This document shows positions 29,455-38,084 of a stretch of DNA of 64,000 nt, piece after piece. Each line of letters starts with the position of its first letter. The first letter of the stretch is position 1. The position numbers and the translations under genes were made by a program. The DNA lies in the NCBI GenBank assembly GCA_014946745.1, contig JADCRD010000002.1, positions 1-64,000 on the forward strand. The letters are read 5' to 3'. A model generated the notes under the pieces. It ran no database searches. It had not been told where the DNA came from and worked only from the letters and a program-made list of their open reading frames with translations. Source of the DNA: Lysobacterales bacterium. Its GTDB lineage: Bacteria; Pseudomonadota; Gammaproteobacteria; Xanthomonadales; Xanthomonadaceae.

Positions 29455-31674
29455 ATGCCCCTGATCCTCCGCCTTGCCGGCCTGCTGCTGCTTTTTGCCA
29501 GCCGCAGCACCCCCGCCATCGACGATTCCGAGCTGCTGCCCATCGACGAGGCCTTCCGGCTGGAGGCGCGCGCGCTCGATGCCGAATCCGTCGAGCTGCG
29601 CTGGCAGATCGCCGAGGGCTACTACCTGTATCGCCATCGCACCGGCGCGGAAGCCGACGGCGAAGGGCTCTCGGCCGGCGAGCTGGCGATGCCGCCCGGC
29701 ACGCCCTACACCGACGACTTCTTCGGCGATGTCGAAACCTACCGCGGCGAGCTGATCGCGCGTCTCGACGGCGTGCGCGCCGGGCCGGACGGTCGCCTGC
29801 CGCTCAAGGTGCGCTATCAGGGCTGCGCCGACGTCGGTATCTGCTACCCGCCGCACACCCAGGCCATCGAGGTGCAGCTGCCCTTGGCGACCGCGACCGC
29901 GACGGGCTTGCCCCCAGCGCCTGCAGCAGGTGGCTTGCCGGGACTGCCGGCGCCGAGCGCACCCCCGCTCATCGGCGAGGCCGGCCTGCTGCCCGCGACC
30001 TCGAATCCGTTGAACGTGGATGCAGCGCCGACCGAGACCGCGCCGCTGCCCGAGGCCGAAGCCTTCCAGTTCGAGGCGATTGCCGACGGCGCCGACGCCC
30101 TGCTGCTGCGGATCACGCCGGCACGCGGCTACTACGTGTACCGCGACCGCTCGGGCTTCCGCATCGAAGGTGAGGAAGCCACCGCCGGCGAGCCGCGCTG
30201 GCCGCCGGGGGTCAGCCATCGCGATGAGCACTTCGGCGAAGTGCTGGTCTACTTCGATCCGGTCGAGGTCGAGTTGCCGCTCGCCCGCGCGACCGGCGCT
30301 GCCGCCACGGTCACCGTAGTCGCCGAGTTCCAGGGCTGCCAGACCGACGGCATCTGCTACCCGCCGATGACGCGTCGCATCGCCCTCGACCTGCCCGCGG
30401 GCGCGGCTCGCGAGCTGCCGCCGGAAGACGTCGCGCGAAGCCTGCCGCCGGCCGGCGATCTCGGAATCGCGGCGGTGCTGCTGGCCCTGCTCGGCGCGGT
30501 CGCCGGCGGCCTGATCCTCAATCTGATGCCCTGCGTGCTGCCGGTGCTGTCGCTGAAGGCGATTGGTCTGGCGCAAAGCGGCGAGAGCGCGCACAAGGCG
30601 CGCGCGCATGCGCTCTGGTACACCGCCGGCGTGCTGGTCAGCTTCGCCGCGCTCGGCGCGCTCGCGCTGGGCCTGCGTGCGGCCGGCGAGGCCCTCGGCT
30701 GGGGCTTCCAGCTGCAGCAGCCGCTGTTCGTCGGCTTCGTGGTCTATGTGATGTTCGCGGTCGGCCTCTCGCTGTCCGGCGTGTTCACGCTGGGTGGCGG
30801 CATTGCCGGCGTCGGCCAGGGCCTGACCCAGCGCAGCGGCCCGGCCGGCGACTTCTTCACCGGCGTGCTGGCGGTGGTGGTGGCCAGCCCCTGCACCGCG
30901 CCCTTCATGGGCCCGGCGCTGGCCTTTGCCTTCACCGCGCCAGCCTGGCTGGGTATCGCCCTGTTTCTCGCGCTCGGCCTCGGCCTTGCCCTGCCCTTCC
31001 TGCTGATCGGCTTCGTGCCGGCGCTGGCGCAAAGCCTGCCCAAGCCGGGCGCGTGGATGGAGACCTTCAAGAACATCCTTGCCTTCCCGATGTACCTCAC
31101 GGCCGTGTGGCTGCTGTGGGTGCTGGGCAACCAGCGCGGCATGGATGCGGTGGCCCTGGCCCTGATCGGTCTCGTCGTGCTGGCCGCCGGCCTGTGGGCC
31201 TTCGAGCGCAGCCGCTACGCCGAGAAGGGCGCGGCGCGCGCACTGGCCTGGCTGCTTATCGCTGCGTCTGCCGTGCCGCTGCTGATGGTTGAACGGCTGC
31301 CGACGCCGAGTGCTGCGGTCCAAGCCGAAGGCGTCGAACCCTATTCGGCGCAGCGTCTGGCCGCGCTGCGCAGCGAAGGCCGCACCGTCTTCGTCAACAT
31401 GACCGCCGACTGGTGCGTGACCTGCAAGGCCAACGAGGCCCGCGTGCTCTCGCAGCCGGTGTTCAAGGACGCGCTGGCTGCGGCGAATGCGGTCTACATG
31501 GTCGGCGACTGGACCAATGTCGACCCCGCGATCACCGAGTTCCTGGAGCAACACGGCGCCGTCGGCGTGCCGCTCTACGTGGTGTTCCACCCCGGCGAGC
31601 CCGAGGGCCACGTGCTGCCGACAATCCTGACCGACGCCTCCGTACAGGAAGCACTCGTCGGAGACGCCCCATGA
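29455..31674 (+). CDS. dsbD: Thiol:disulfide interchange protein DsbD with duplicated N-terminal domain
   Basis: 739 residues from the ATG at 29455, longer than the roughly 570 of E. coli DsbD. After a signal peptide there are two copies of the periplasmic alpha domain: residues about 25-145 with C124/C130 in QGCADVGICYPP, and about 200-315 with C295/C301 in QGCQTDGICYPP. Each copy also has YYLYRHR or YYVYRDR and a DDFFGDV- or DEHFGEV-like strand. The membrane domain has eight helices with C360 (NLMPCVLPVLS) and C480 (VASPCTAPFMG). The gamma thioredoxin domain has C654-V-T-C657. It moves electrons from cytoplasmic thioredoxin to periplasmic thiol proteins. The TlpA-like gene overlaps its stop by four bases. 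Confidence 0.95.
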   Translation: MPLILRLAGLLLLFASRSTPAIDDSELLPIDEAFRLEARALDAESVELRWQIAEGYYLYRHRTGAEADGEGLSAGELAMPPGTPYTDDFFGDVETYRGELIARLDGVRAGPDGRLPLKVRYQGCADVGICYPPHTQAIEVQLPLATATATGLPPAPAAGGLPGLPAPSAPPLIGEAGLLPATSNPLNVDAAPTETAPLPEAEAFQFEAIADGADALLLRITPARGYYVYRDRSGFRIEGEEATAGEPRWPPGVSHRDEHFGEVLVYFDPVEVELPLARATGAAATVTVVAEFQGCQTDGICYPPMTRRIALDLPAGAARELPPEDVARSLPPAGDLGIAAVLLALLGAVAGGLILNLMPCVLPVLSLKAIGLAQSGESAHKARAHALWYTAGVLVSFAALGALALGLRAAGEALGWGFQLQQPLFVGFVVYVMFAVGLSLSGVFTLGGGIAGVGQGLTQRSGPAGDFFTGVLAVVVASPCTAPFMGPALAFAFTAPAWLGIALFLALGLGLALPFLLIGFVPALAQSLPKPGAWMETFKNILAFPMYLTAVWLLWVLGNQRGMDAVALALIGLVVLAAGLWAFERSRYAEKGAARALAWLLIAASAVPLLMVERLPTPSAAVQAEGVEPYSAQRLAALRSEGRTVFVNMTADWCVTCKANEARVLSQPVFKDALAAANAVYMVGDWTNVDPAITEFLEQHGAVGVPLYVVFHPGEPEGHVLPTILTDASVQEALVGDAP

Positions 31675-32219
31675 AGCCCGCGCAGCTCGCGCTGATCCTT
31701 GGTTTCGCCCTGGTCGGCGGCATCGGCGGCGTGCTGCTGGGTCGCCACTTCGCCACACCCAGCGCACCGCCGCTGCCGCAGGGCACGCTGGTGCTGGAAG
31801 AAGGCGCCAAGCGCCCGGACGCCGAGCTGCGCCGGCTCGACGGCAGCACGGCCAAGCTCAGCGATTTCGACGGCCGCCCGCTGCTGATCAACTTCTGGGC
31901 AACCTGGTGCCCGCCCTGCATCGAAGAGCTGCCCCTGCTCGATGCCCTGCACAAGCGCAGCGGAGCCGACGGCCTGCAGGTCATCGGCATCGCGCTCGAC
32001 GACCCGGCCGCCGTCGAGAAATTCCTTGGCGAGCTGCCGGTGGAGTTCCCGATGTTCCTGGCCCAACCGGGACGCGTGGATCTCTCGACCACGCTGGGCA
32101 ACGCCAACTCGGTGCTGCCCTACTCGGTGCTGATCGACGCCGAAGGCCGCATCGCCAAGCGCAAGTTCGGCGCCTTCAGCGAAGCCAGCCTGCGCGAGTG
32201 GGTCGCGGGCTACGAGTAA
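31671..32219 (+). CDS. TlpA-like membrane-anchored thioredoxin
   Basis: 182 residues from the ATG at 31671; ATGA overlaps the dsbD stop, so the two are translationally coupled. An uncleaved anchor (LALILGFALVGGIGGVLLG) is followed by a TlpA/ResA-like thioredoxin domain with active site C80-P-P-C83 in NFWATWCPPCIEELPLL, the insert around LQVIGIALDDPAAVEKF, and cis-proline VLPYSVLID. It should work in the periplasm as a reductase fed by DsbD, for example in cytochrome c maturation or general thiol repair. The exact client is not visible. Confidence 0.9.
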   Translation: MKPAQLALILGFALVGGIGGVLLGRHFATPSAPPLPQGTLVLEEGAKRPDAELRRLDGSTAKLSDFDGRPLLINFWATWCPPCIEELPLLDALHKRSGADGLQVIGIALDDPAAVEKFLGELPVEFPMFLAQPGRVDLSTTLGNANSVLPYSVLIDAEGRIAKRKFGAFSEASLREWVAGYE

Positions 32220-32259
32220 GCGCGCAGCGCGGCACGGACCAGCGTGGATCGCCGGTCTT

Positions 32260-32886
32260 CTACTCGGATCGCGATCGAAGCCGCATCGCCGCGGCCAAAG
32301 CCGCGGCGCCTGCATCCGGTGCGGCCTGCAGCCCGGCGATCACGCCCTCGCGATTCGCGACGGGGTGGTTCTGGCTGAGCTTGGCCTTGGCCTCGATGCA
32401 CTCGATGTCGATGCGCAATCCGACGATGGCGCGCAGCAGGGCCTCGGTGTAGTCGGCCGGCGCGTCGGCCACCTGCCATGGCGCCTCACGCGGCGTCTCC
32501 ATGTGCCGGGTCAGCGCCTCCACCCGAGACAGCAGGGTCGCAGCATCGTGCTGCCAGTACACGCGCCCGTGGACGACAACGGCCTCGTAGTTCCAGGTCG
32601 GAACCACCTTGCCGTGCTCGCGCTTGGCCGGATACCAGCCCGGATGCACATAGCCCTGGGCGCCGCGGAACACCGCGACCGCACGCGCACCGTCGGTGAA
32701 GCGCTGCCACAGCGGATTCGCCCGGGCGATGTGGCCGATCAGCACGCTGTCGCCTTCGCGCAGCAGCGGCAGCAGGTTGACTTCGCTGCCCTCGCCATTG
32801 CTGCACACCAGCGTCGCCAGCGGGTGCGCGTCGATCAGCGCCAGCGCCGAAGCCTGGTCGAGTTGGAAGGCGCTGGGGGTGTACAT
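32260..32886 (-). CDS. paiB: PaiB-type FMN-binding negative transcriptional regulator
   Basis: 208 residues, typical length. Family landmarks are MYTPSAFQLDQ, HPLATLVCSNG, IGHIARANPLWQRF, YVHPGWYPAK and VPTWNYEAVVVHGRV, then KLSQNHPVANREGVIAGL at the C-terminus. In Bacillus PaiB represses sporulation and protease genes together with the PaiA acetyltransferase; here no paiA is adjacent, so the targets are unknown. The start has no clear Shine-Dalgarno sequence. Heptad repeats and GGCCCT lie directly before the ATG, as at cutA. Confidence 0.93.
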   Translation of the reverse strand: MYTPSAFQLDQASALALIDAHPLATLVCSNGEGSEVNLLPLLREGDSVLIGHIARANPLWQRFTDGARAVAVFRGAQGYVHPGWYPAKREHGKVVPTWNYEAVVVHGRVYWQHDAATLLSRVEALTRHMETPREAPWQVADAPADYTEALLRAIVGLRIDIECIEAKAKLSQNHPVANREGVIAGLQAAPDAGAAALAAAMRLRSRSE

Positions 32887-32894
32887 GGAGGGCC

Positions 32895-33308
32895 GGGATT
32901 CGGGATTGGGGATTGGGGATTCGCTAGAGCGGGGTGGGGCGAGTGTCGTTGGCGCGCTTCGCCCTATCGGACATAGGGTGGGTCTTGACCCACCGGCCTC
33001 AGCACACAGGGTGGACCTTGACCCACCACCGGGGGCGGTGACCTGGGGCGACCGGGGCGAGCGTCAAGCTCATGGTGGGTCGAGACCCACCCTATGGGAG
33101 CACGCGGCAGACCCCATAGGGTGGGTCTTGACCTACCGACCTCACCACACAGGGTGGGTCTTGACCCGCCGCCGGGGGCGGTGACCCGGGACGACCGGGG
33201 CGAGCGTCAAGCTCATGCTGGATCGAGACCCACCCTATGGGCAGGGCGCGGAATGCATCTCGCCGCGCCCTGCCCTTACGAATCCCCGATCCCGAATCCC
33301 GAATTCCC
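32895..33308. repeat. Heptad-bounded composite intergenic element
   Basis: The left arm is GGGATTC, GGGATTG, GGGATTG, GGGATTC (32895-32922). The right arm is GAATCCC, CGATCCC, GAATCCC plus GAATTCCC (33280-33308). The arms are inverted and fill the space between paiB and hflC. Between them are two tandem copies of a unit of about 143 bases (starting 32972 and 33115). Each unit has two direct GGTGGGTC-type palindromes and one reversed one, plus shared spacers such as CGACCGGGGCGAGCGTCAAG. Confidence 0.85.
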
Positions 33309-33321
33309 TCGACCCGCCGCC

Positions 33322-34266
33322 TCAGCGGCGGCGGGTCGACTCCAGATAGCGGAAGAACTCGGAGTCCGCATCGATCATCAGGGTCGCGTTGTCGCCCAGG
33401 TTGCGGTAGCTCTCCAGCGTGCGGAAGAAGGCGTAGAACTCGGGGTCGGCACCGTAGGCTTCGCCGTAGATGCGGGTGGCTTCGGCGTCGGCGCGGCCGC
33501 GGATCTCGGCCGCCTGGCGCTCGGCCTCGGAGCGGATGGTGCGCAGCTGGCGCTCCATGTCGCCCAGGATCTCCTGGCTGCGGCCCTGGCCCTCGGAGCG
33601 GAAGCGTTCGGCGATCGACTGGCGCTCAGCGATCATCCGGGTCTCCACCTGGCGACGCACGCTGTCGATGTAGTTGATGCGCTTGATGCGCACGTCGACC
33701 AGCTCGATGCCGAGCTCCGGCATCAGGCGCGAAGCCGCCGCCAGCATCTCCTGCTCCAGCCGCTCGCGGCCTTTCTTGGGCTTGTCGAGATCGACGTCAC
33801 CGCGGACCACACCCTCTTCCGCCTCGACGGTCTCGCTGTCGACCTGCCAGTCGCGCGAGCGCACGATCTCCTCGAGATTGGTGCCCGAGACGATGTCGCG
33901 CGCGACCGAGTCGATGATGTCGTCCAGCCGCGTACGCGCGCCGGACTCATCGCGCACCGAGCGCATGAACTGCAGCGGATCGGCAATGCGCCAGCGCGCG
34001 GTGGTGTCGACGATCACGAACTCGCGGCCCAGCGTGGGAATCTGGCTGACATCGCCGTCCCAGGCCAGCAGGCGCTTGTCGAAGCGGCGCACCTCCTGGA
34101 TGAAGGGCGTCTTGAAGTGCAGGCCGGGCTCGTTGATCGGCTCTCCGATCGGCTCACCGAACTGCACCAGGATGGCCTGCTCGGACTGGTCGATCACGAA
34201 GGTGGAATCGCGCAGGACAAAGAAGCCGAGCAGGGCGATGGCACCGAGAATGATGGGGCTCTTCAT
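33322..34266 (-). CDS. hflC: HflC, modulator of FtsH protease
   Basis: 314 residues. An N-terminal signal-anchor (PIILGAIALLGFFVL) is followed by a periplasmic SPFH/prohibitin domain (FVIDQSEQAILVQFGEPIG, PGLHFKTPFIQEVRRFDKR) and a long coiled coil (ERQSIAERFRSEGQGRSQEI, RQAAEIRGRADAEATRIYGE). With HflK it forms the membrane complex around FtsH and limits its activity. The hflK gene precedes it with a four-base ATGA overlap. Confidence 0.97.
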   Translation of the reverse strand: MKSPIILGAIALLGFFVLRDSTFVIDQSEQAILVQFGEPIGEPINEPGLHFKTPFIQEVRRFDKRLLAWDGDVSQIPTLGREFVIVDTTARWRIADPLQFMRSVRDESGARTRLDDIIDSVARDIVSGTNLEEIVRSRDWQVDSETVEAEEGVVRGDVDLDKPKKGRERLEQEMLAAASRLMPELGIELVDVRIKRINYIDSVRRQVETRMIAERQSIAERFRSEGQGRSQEILGDMERQLRTIRSEAERQAAEIRGRADAEATRIYGEAYGADPEFYAFFRTLESYRNLGDNATLMIDADSEFFRYLESTRRR

Positions 34267-35318
34267 TGACGGTCTCCGGAAGCGGCGGGCTGGCGCTGGG
34301 CGTCACGCAGATTGAGCAGCGGCACGGGCGAGATCTGGCCGTCCTGCTGCACCACCACGCTGCCGATCTTCGGCAGCACCTCATTGAGCGTTTCCAGATA
34401 CATGCGGGTGCGGGTGACCTCGGGCGCCGTGCGGTACTCGGTGAGGATGGCGGAGAAGCGCGCGGTTTCGCCGCGGGCCTGGTTGACGCGCTCGGTGGCA
34501 TAGCCTTCGGCTTCGGCGATCGCGCGGTTGGCCTGACCGCGGGCCAGTGGAATCTGCTGATTGGCCTGCTTCTGCGCCTCGTTGATCATCCGCTCGCGCT
34601 CCTGGCGCGCTTCGTTGACCTCGTTGAAGGCCGGCTGCACCGCGCGCGGCGGCACCACGTCCTGCAGCTCGACGGTGACGATATGGATGCCGGTCTCATA
34701 GCGCTCCATCGCCTGCTGCACTTCGTCGCGCACCAGGTTGCTGATTTCCACACGCCCCGTCGTCAGCACCTCGCTGCCGAGCCGGTTGCCGACCGCGCGA
34801 CGCATCACCGATTCGCTGATGTCGCGCAGGGTGCGGGTGGGCTCACGCATCGAGTAGATGTACTGCATCGGATCGGCGATGCGGTACTGCACCACCCACT
34901 CGACGTCGATGATGTTGAGGTCGCCCGAAAGCATCAGCGATTCTTCCTCGAAATCATTGGCGTCGTACTGGCTGGCGCCGTCCTCGCCGACGCCGGTGGT
35001 GCGGAAGCCGAACTCCTGCTTCAGCACGCGCTCGGTGGCCACCAGCTGCACGCTGTCGACGCCGAACGGAATCTTGAAGTGCAGACCGGGGTCGGCGATC
35101 TTCACGACCTCACCAAAGCGCTTGACCACGCCGCGCTCTTCCGGCTGCACGGTATAGAACACGCTGCCCACGCCCCACAGCGCGATGACCGCGCCGATCC
35201 CCAGTGCGATCAGGCCACCCGGAACCTTCGGCAGCTGGCTGCCACCGCCCCCACCGCCGGGTCGCGGCGGGCGTCCACCGCCGAACAGATTCTCGACGGT
35301 CTTGCGTGCGTCATTCAT
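34263..35318 (-). CDS. hflK: HflK, modulator of FtsH protease
   Basis: 351 residues from the ATG at 35318, with GAGGA upstream. A Gly/Pro-rich cytoplasmic N-terminus (GRPPRPGGGGGGSQLP) and one membrane helix (GLIALGIGAVIALWGVGSVF) are followed by the SPFH domain (TVQPEERGVVKRFGEVV, PGLHFKIPFGVDSVQ) and a coiled coil with QKQANQQIPLARGQANRAIA. It partners HflC in the FtsH complex. The other usual neighbours (hfq, hflX) are not upstream here. Confidence 0.97.
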   Translation of the reverse strand: MNDARKTVENLFGGGRPPRPGGGGGGSQLPKVPGGLIALGIGAVIALWGVGSVFYTVQPEERGVVKRFGEVVKIADPGLHFKIPFGVDSVQLVATERVLKQEFGFRTTGVGEDGASQYDANDFEEESLMLSGDLNIIDVEWVVQYRIADPMQYIYSMREPTRTLRDISESVMRRAVGNRLGSEVLTTGRVEISNLVRDEVQQAMERYETGIHIVTVELQDVVPPRAVQPAFNEVNEARQERERMINEAQKQANQQIPLARGQANRAIAEAEGYATERVNQARGETARFSAILTEYRTAPEVTRTRMYLETLNEVLPKIGSVVVQQDGQISPVPLLNLRDAQRQPAASGDRQ

Positions 35319-35462
35319 GGCTTCGATCCTCGTGGTGATACCGATGCCGCTGGCTGCGGCTTCTTGTCATTGCCCGGAAAGTGGCCCCTTCCGGGCTGCG
35401 GGCGCAGGACGCGGACGCGACCTGCGTGTGACGGGAGATACGCCGAACAGCGGGCGCGCGGC

Positions 35463-36056
35463 TCATTCTGCGCGGCGTTCGTACAGTCGCAGAATCAGCA
35501 CGCCGGTCGCACCCAGCTCGACCGGGCTGGGCTTCGCGCTCAGCGCGCGCTCGCCCACGTGCACGCTGAAGCGCGCGTCCTGCACAGAGCGCCCCTGGCG
35601 CCAGAAGCGCAGCACTCGCGCTTGCGGCGGGCCGATCGGCTCCTCGACGGTGAAGCCGGAATCCAGCAGCCGCTCCATCAGCGCCGCCAGCGCCACGCGC
35701 GGCTGCACCAGACGCAGGGCCAGCTCGTACTCGCGCACCCTGAAGCCGGCCTGCTCGCGCACATCCTCGAACAGCAGACTGTGCTCGAACTCCAGCACGT
35801 AGCCGTCCCACAGGGGATCGCGCAGGGTGCGAATCTCGCCCGCCGCGTTGCGGCGCTGCTGGTCGGCGCGCGCTGTGAGCTGACGCATGTGCTCAGCCCG
35901 CTGCGCCTCGCGAAGCGCGGCGCGCGCCTGCGGGCTCGGCGATTCCGTCGCGGTCGCTGCATCCGAGGGCGGCGGCGCCGCAGGCGCCGGGCTCTGCGCG
36001 TGGGCAGGCTGCAGGCCAAGGGCCAGCAGGGCAGCGAGTGAACGCAGCAAGACCAT
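35463..36056 (-). CDS. Secreted or periplasmic protein of unknown function
   Basis: 197 residues. The signal peptide is LRSLAALLALGLQPAHAQ, followed by a Pro/Ala-rich linker, a helical region (ALREAQRAEHMRQLTARADQ) and a mixed alpha/beta domain with EFEHSLLFEDVREQAGF and a beta-rich end (LGATGVLILRLYERR). No family recognised. It lies between hflK and ubiB on the same strand, with gaps of about 140 bases each side, so co-transcription is uncertain. Confidence 0.7.
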   Translation of the reverse strand: MVLLRSLAALLALGLQPAHAQSPAPAAPPPSDAATATESPSPQARAALREAQRAEHMRQLTARADQQRRNAAGEIRTLRDPLWDGYVLEFEHSLLFEDVREQAGFRVREYELALRLVQPRVALAALMERLLDSGFTVEEPIGPPQARVLRFWRQGRSVQDARFSVHVGERALSAKPSPVELGATGVLILRLYERRAE

Positions 36057-36193
36057 TGCAGACTCCGCAAGACCCGAACGGGGCTGCGAGTGTGCCAGCG
36101 CCCGCGACCGCCTGCCTGCGGCGCGCGACGAGCAGTGAAATCGGCGCTGCCTGACTGCAGCTCGTCAATGCACGGGTCAGGCGCTTGCGGGCC

Positions 36194-37858
36194 TCAACCG
36201 CGCCGCGGCCAAGCGGCGAAGAAGGCGCCCACAGCCCCCGCGCCCGCGATCCACACGGCGGCGGGTGCGCCCAGCCACTCCGGCCCGCCGGCATCCAGAC
36301 CGTAGAGCACCGCGCCGACCAGCATCAGACCGACGCCGATCACCGCGAACACGGTCTGCCGGTGGCCGGCCTGGGCCGCATCGGCCAGCCGCTTCAGGTC
36401 ATCCGAATGCAGGCGCAGCGCGGCGCGGCCGCTGGCGGCCTGCTTGAGATAAGCATGCGCCAGCTCGGCGACTTCGGGCGCCGCCGCGAGGATCTGCGGG
36501 ATACGCAGGCGCGCGCGCTTCAGCAGCGCCTGCGGGTTGCGCTTCTCGCGCAGGATCTCGGCCAGCACCGGCTTGGCCACGGCCCAGATGTCGAGCTTGG
36601 GGTCGAGCAACCGGCCCAGGCCTTCGATGTTGAGCAGGGTCTTCTGCAGCAGGATCAGCTGCGGCTGGATGGTCAGCTTGTACTGGTGCGCCACCTTGAA
36701 CAGCTTGAGCAGCACTTCGCCCAGCGCGATCTCCGACAGCGGACGCGTGAAGTAAGGTTCGCAGACCGTGCGCACCGCGCCTTCGAGTTCATCGATGCGC
36801 ACGGTGCCTGGCATCCAGCCGGCATCCAGATGCAGCTGGGCGATGCGCCGGTAGTCGCGCTCAAAGATCGCGGTGAAGTTCTCGGCCAGGTAGTACTGGT
36901 CGATCTCGGGCAGCGAACCCATGATCCCGAAGTCGAGCGCGATGAAGCGCGGCACATCGACGCGCGTGGTGTCGACCCAGATGTTTCCCGCATGCGCGTC
37001 GGCGTGGAAGAAGTTGTCGCGGAACACCTGGGTGTAGAACAGCTGCACGCCCTTGGCCGCCAGCACGCGTCGATCGATGCCGGCGGCTTCGATGGCGGCG
37101 AGGTCATCGCTGCGCACGCCGTGCACGCGTTCGATCGTCAGCACGCCTTCGGTGGTGAGGTCCCAGAACACCTGCGGCACGTAGAGATCCTTCGAGCCTT
37201 CGAAGTGCCGGCGCAGCACCGAGGCGTTGGCGCCCTCGCGCTGCAGGTCGAGCTCGTCGCGCAGGGACCGCGCAATCTCGTCCACGACCTCGGCCGGGCG
37301 CGTGCGCTCTGGATCGGGGCCGAAGCGCTCGGACAGCGCGGCGATCGTGCGCAGCAGGCCGATGTCGGCTTCGATGGTCTGGGCGATGCCCGGCCGCAGC
37401 ACCTTGATGACCACCGCGCGGCCATCGGGCAGTTCGGCGGCGTGCACCTGGGCGATCGAGGCCGAGGCCAGCGGCGTTTCGTCAAAGCGCGCGTAGTGGT
37501 CCTCGATACGCCCGCCCAGCTCGCGCTCGATGGCCGCACGCGCCTGGGTGCCGGCAAAGGGCGCCACCTGGTCCTGCAGCAGGCACAGCTCGTCGGCGAT
37601 GTCCGGCGGCAGCAGATCGCGCCGCGTCGCCAGCACCTGGCCGAACTTGACGAAGATCGGCCCGAGATCCTGCAGCGCCAGCCGCAGCCGCGCCCCGCGC
37701 GACAGCGTCGCCGCATTGCCGCGCGCCGCCGGCACGAAGGGCTTCAGCACCCGCAGCAGCCCCGCCAGGCGACTGCCTTCCAGCAGGCCGTCCAGGCGGT
37801 AGCGCAAGGCCACGCGCAGGATGGTGAGCACGCGCAAGGGGCTGCGGATCAGACGCAT
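36194..37858 (-). CDS. ubiB: UbiB-family (ABC1/ADCK) atypical kinase for ubiquinone biosynthesis
   Basis: 554 residues from the ATG at 37858; a GTG two codons earlier is also possible. The family's extended N-terminal motif is present as [17 protein letters not shown] (KxGQ). The Ala-rich loop reads [15 protein letters not shown], the invariant lysine is in [11 protein letters not shown], and the catalytic region is [13 protein letters not shown] followed by [10 protein letters not shown]. Two C-terminal transmembrane helices ([20 protein letters not shown] and [20 protein letters not shown]) anchor it. UbiB supports aerobic coenzyme Q synthesis, probably by extracting lipid precursors. ubiE and ubiJ are not adjacent. 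Confidence 0.93.
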   Translation of the reverse strand: MRLIRSPLRVLTILRVALRYRLDGLLEGSRLAGLLRVLKPFVPAARGNAATLSRGARLRLALQDLGPIFVKFGQVLATRRDLLPPDIADELCLLQDQVAPFAGTQARAAIERELGGRIEDHYARFDETPLASASIAQVHAAELPDGRAVVIKVLRPGIAQTIEADIGLLRTIAALSERFGPDPERTRPAEVVDEIARSLRDELDLQREGANASVLRRHFEGSKDLYVPQVFWDLTTEGVLTIERVHGVRSDDLAAIEAAGIDRRVLAAKGVQLFYTQVFRDNFFHADAHAGNIWVDTTRVDVPRFIALDFGIMGSLPEIDQYYLAENFTAIFERDYRRIAQLHLDAGWMPGTVRIDELEGAVRTVCEPYFTRPLSEIALGEVLLKLFKVAHQYKLTIQPQLILLQKTLLNIEGLGRLLDPKLDIWAVAKPVLAEILREKRNPQALLKRARLRIPQILAAAPEVAELAHAYLKQAASGRAALRLHSDDLKRLADAAQAGHRQTVFAVIGVGLMLVGAVLYGLDAGGPEWLGAPAAVWIAGAGAVGAFFAAWPRRG

Positions 37859-38084
37859 GGGCACAGCCCGTGGTGGCGTTCAGCAGGGGACAGCGATAGG
37901 CACATGGCAGGGCGACTCGACCGAAACCGCCGCACTGTGCCATGCGGAACGTGGAGGTGGCGAGGGTGGCAGGCATTTGTCGATGTCGAGAACGGAAACG
38001 ATCAGCGACGCCTCGTTCGCCCTCAGCGCCGCCCGGCAGCGCACTGCACAGCCAGGGATTCCTGTGGAAAGGCCGCGGATCCGC

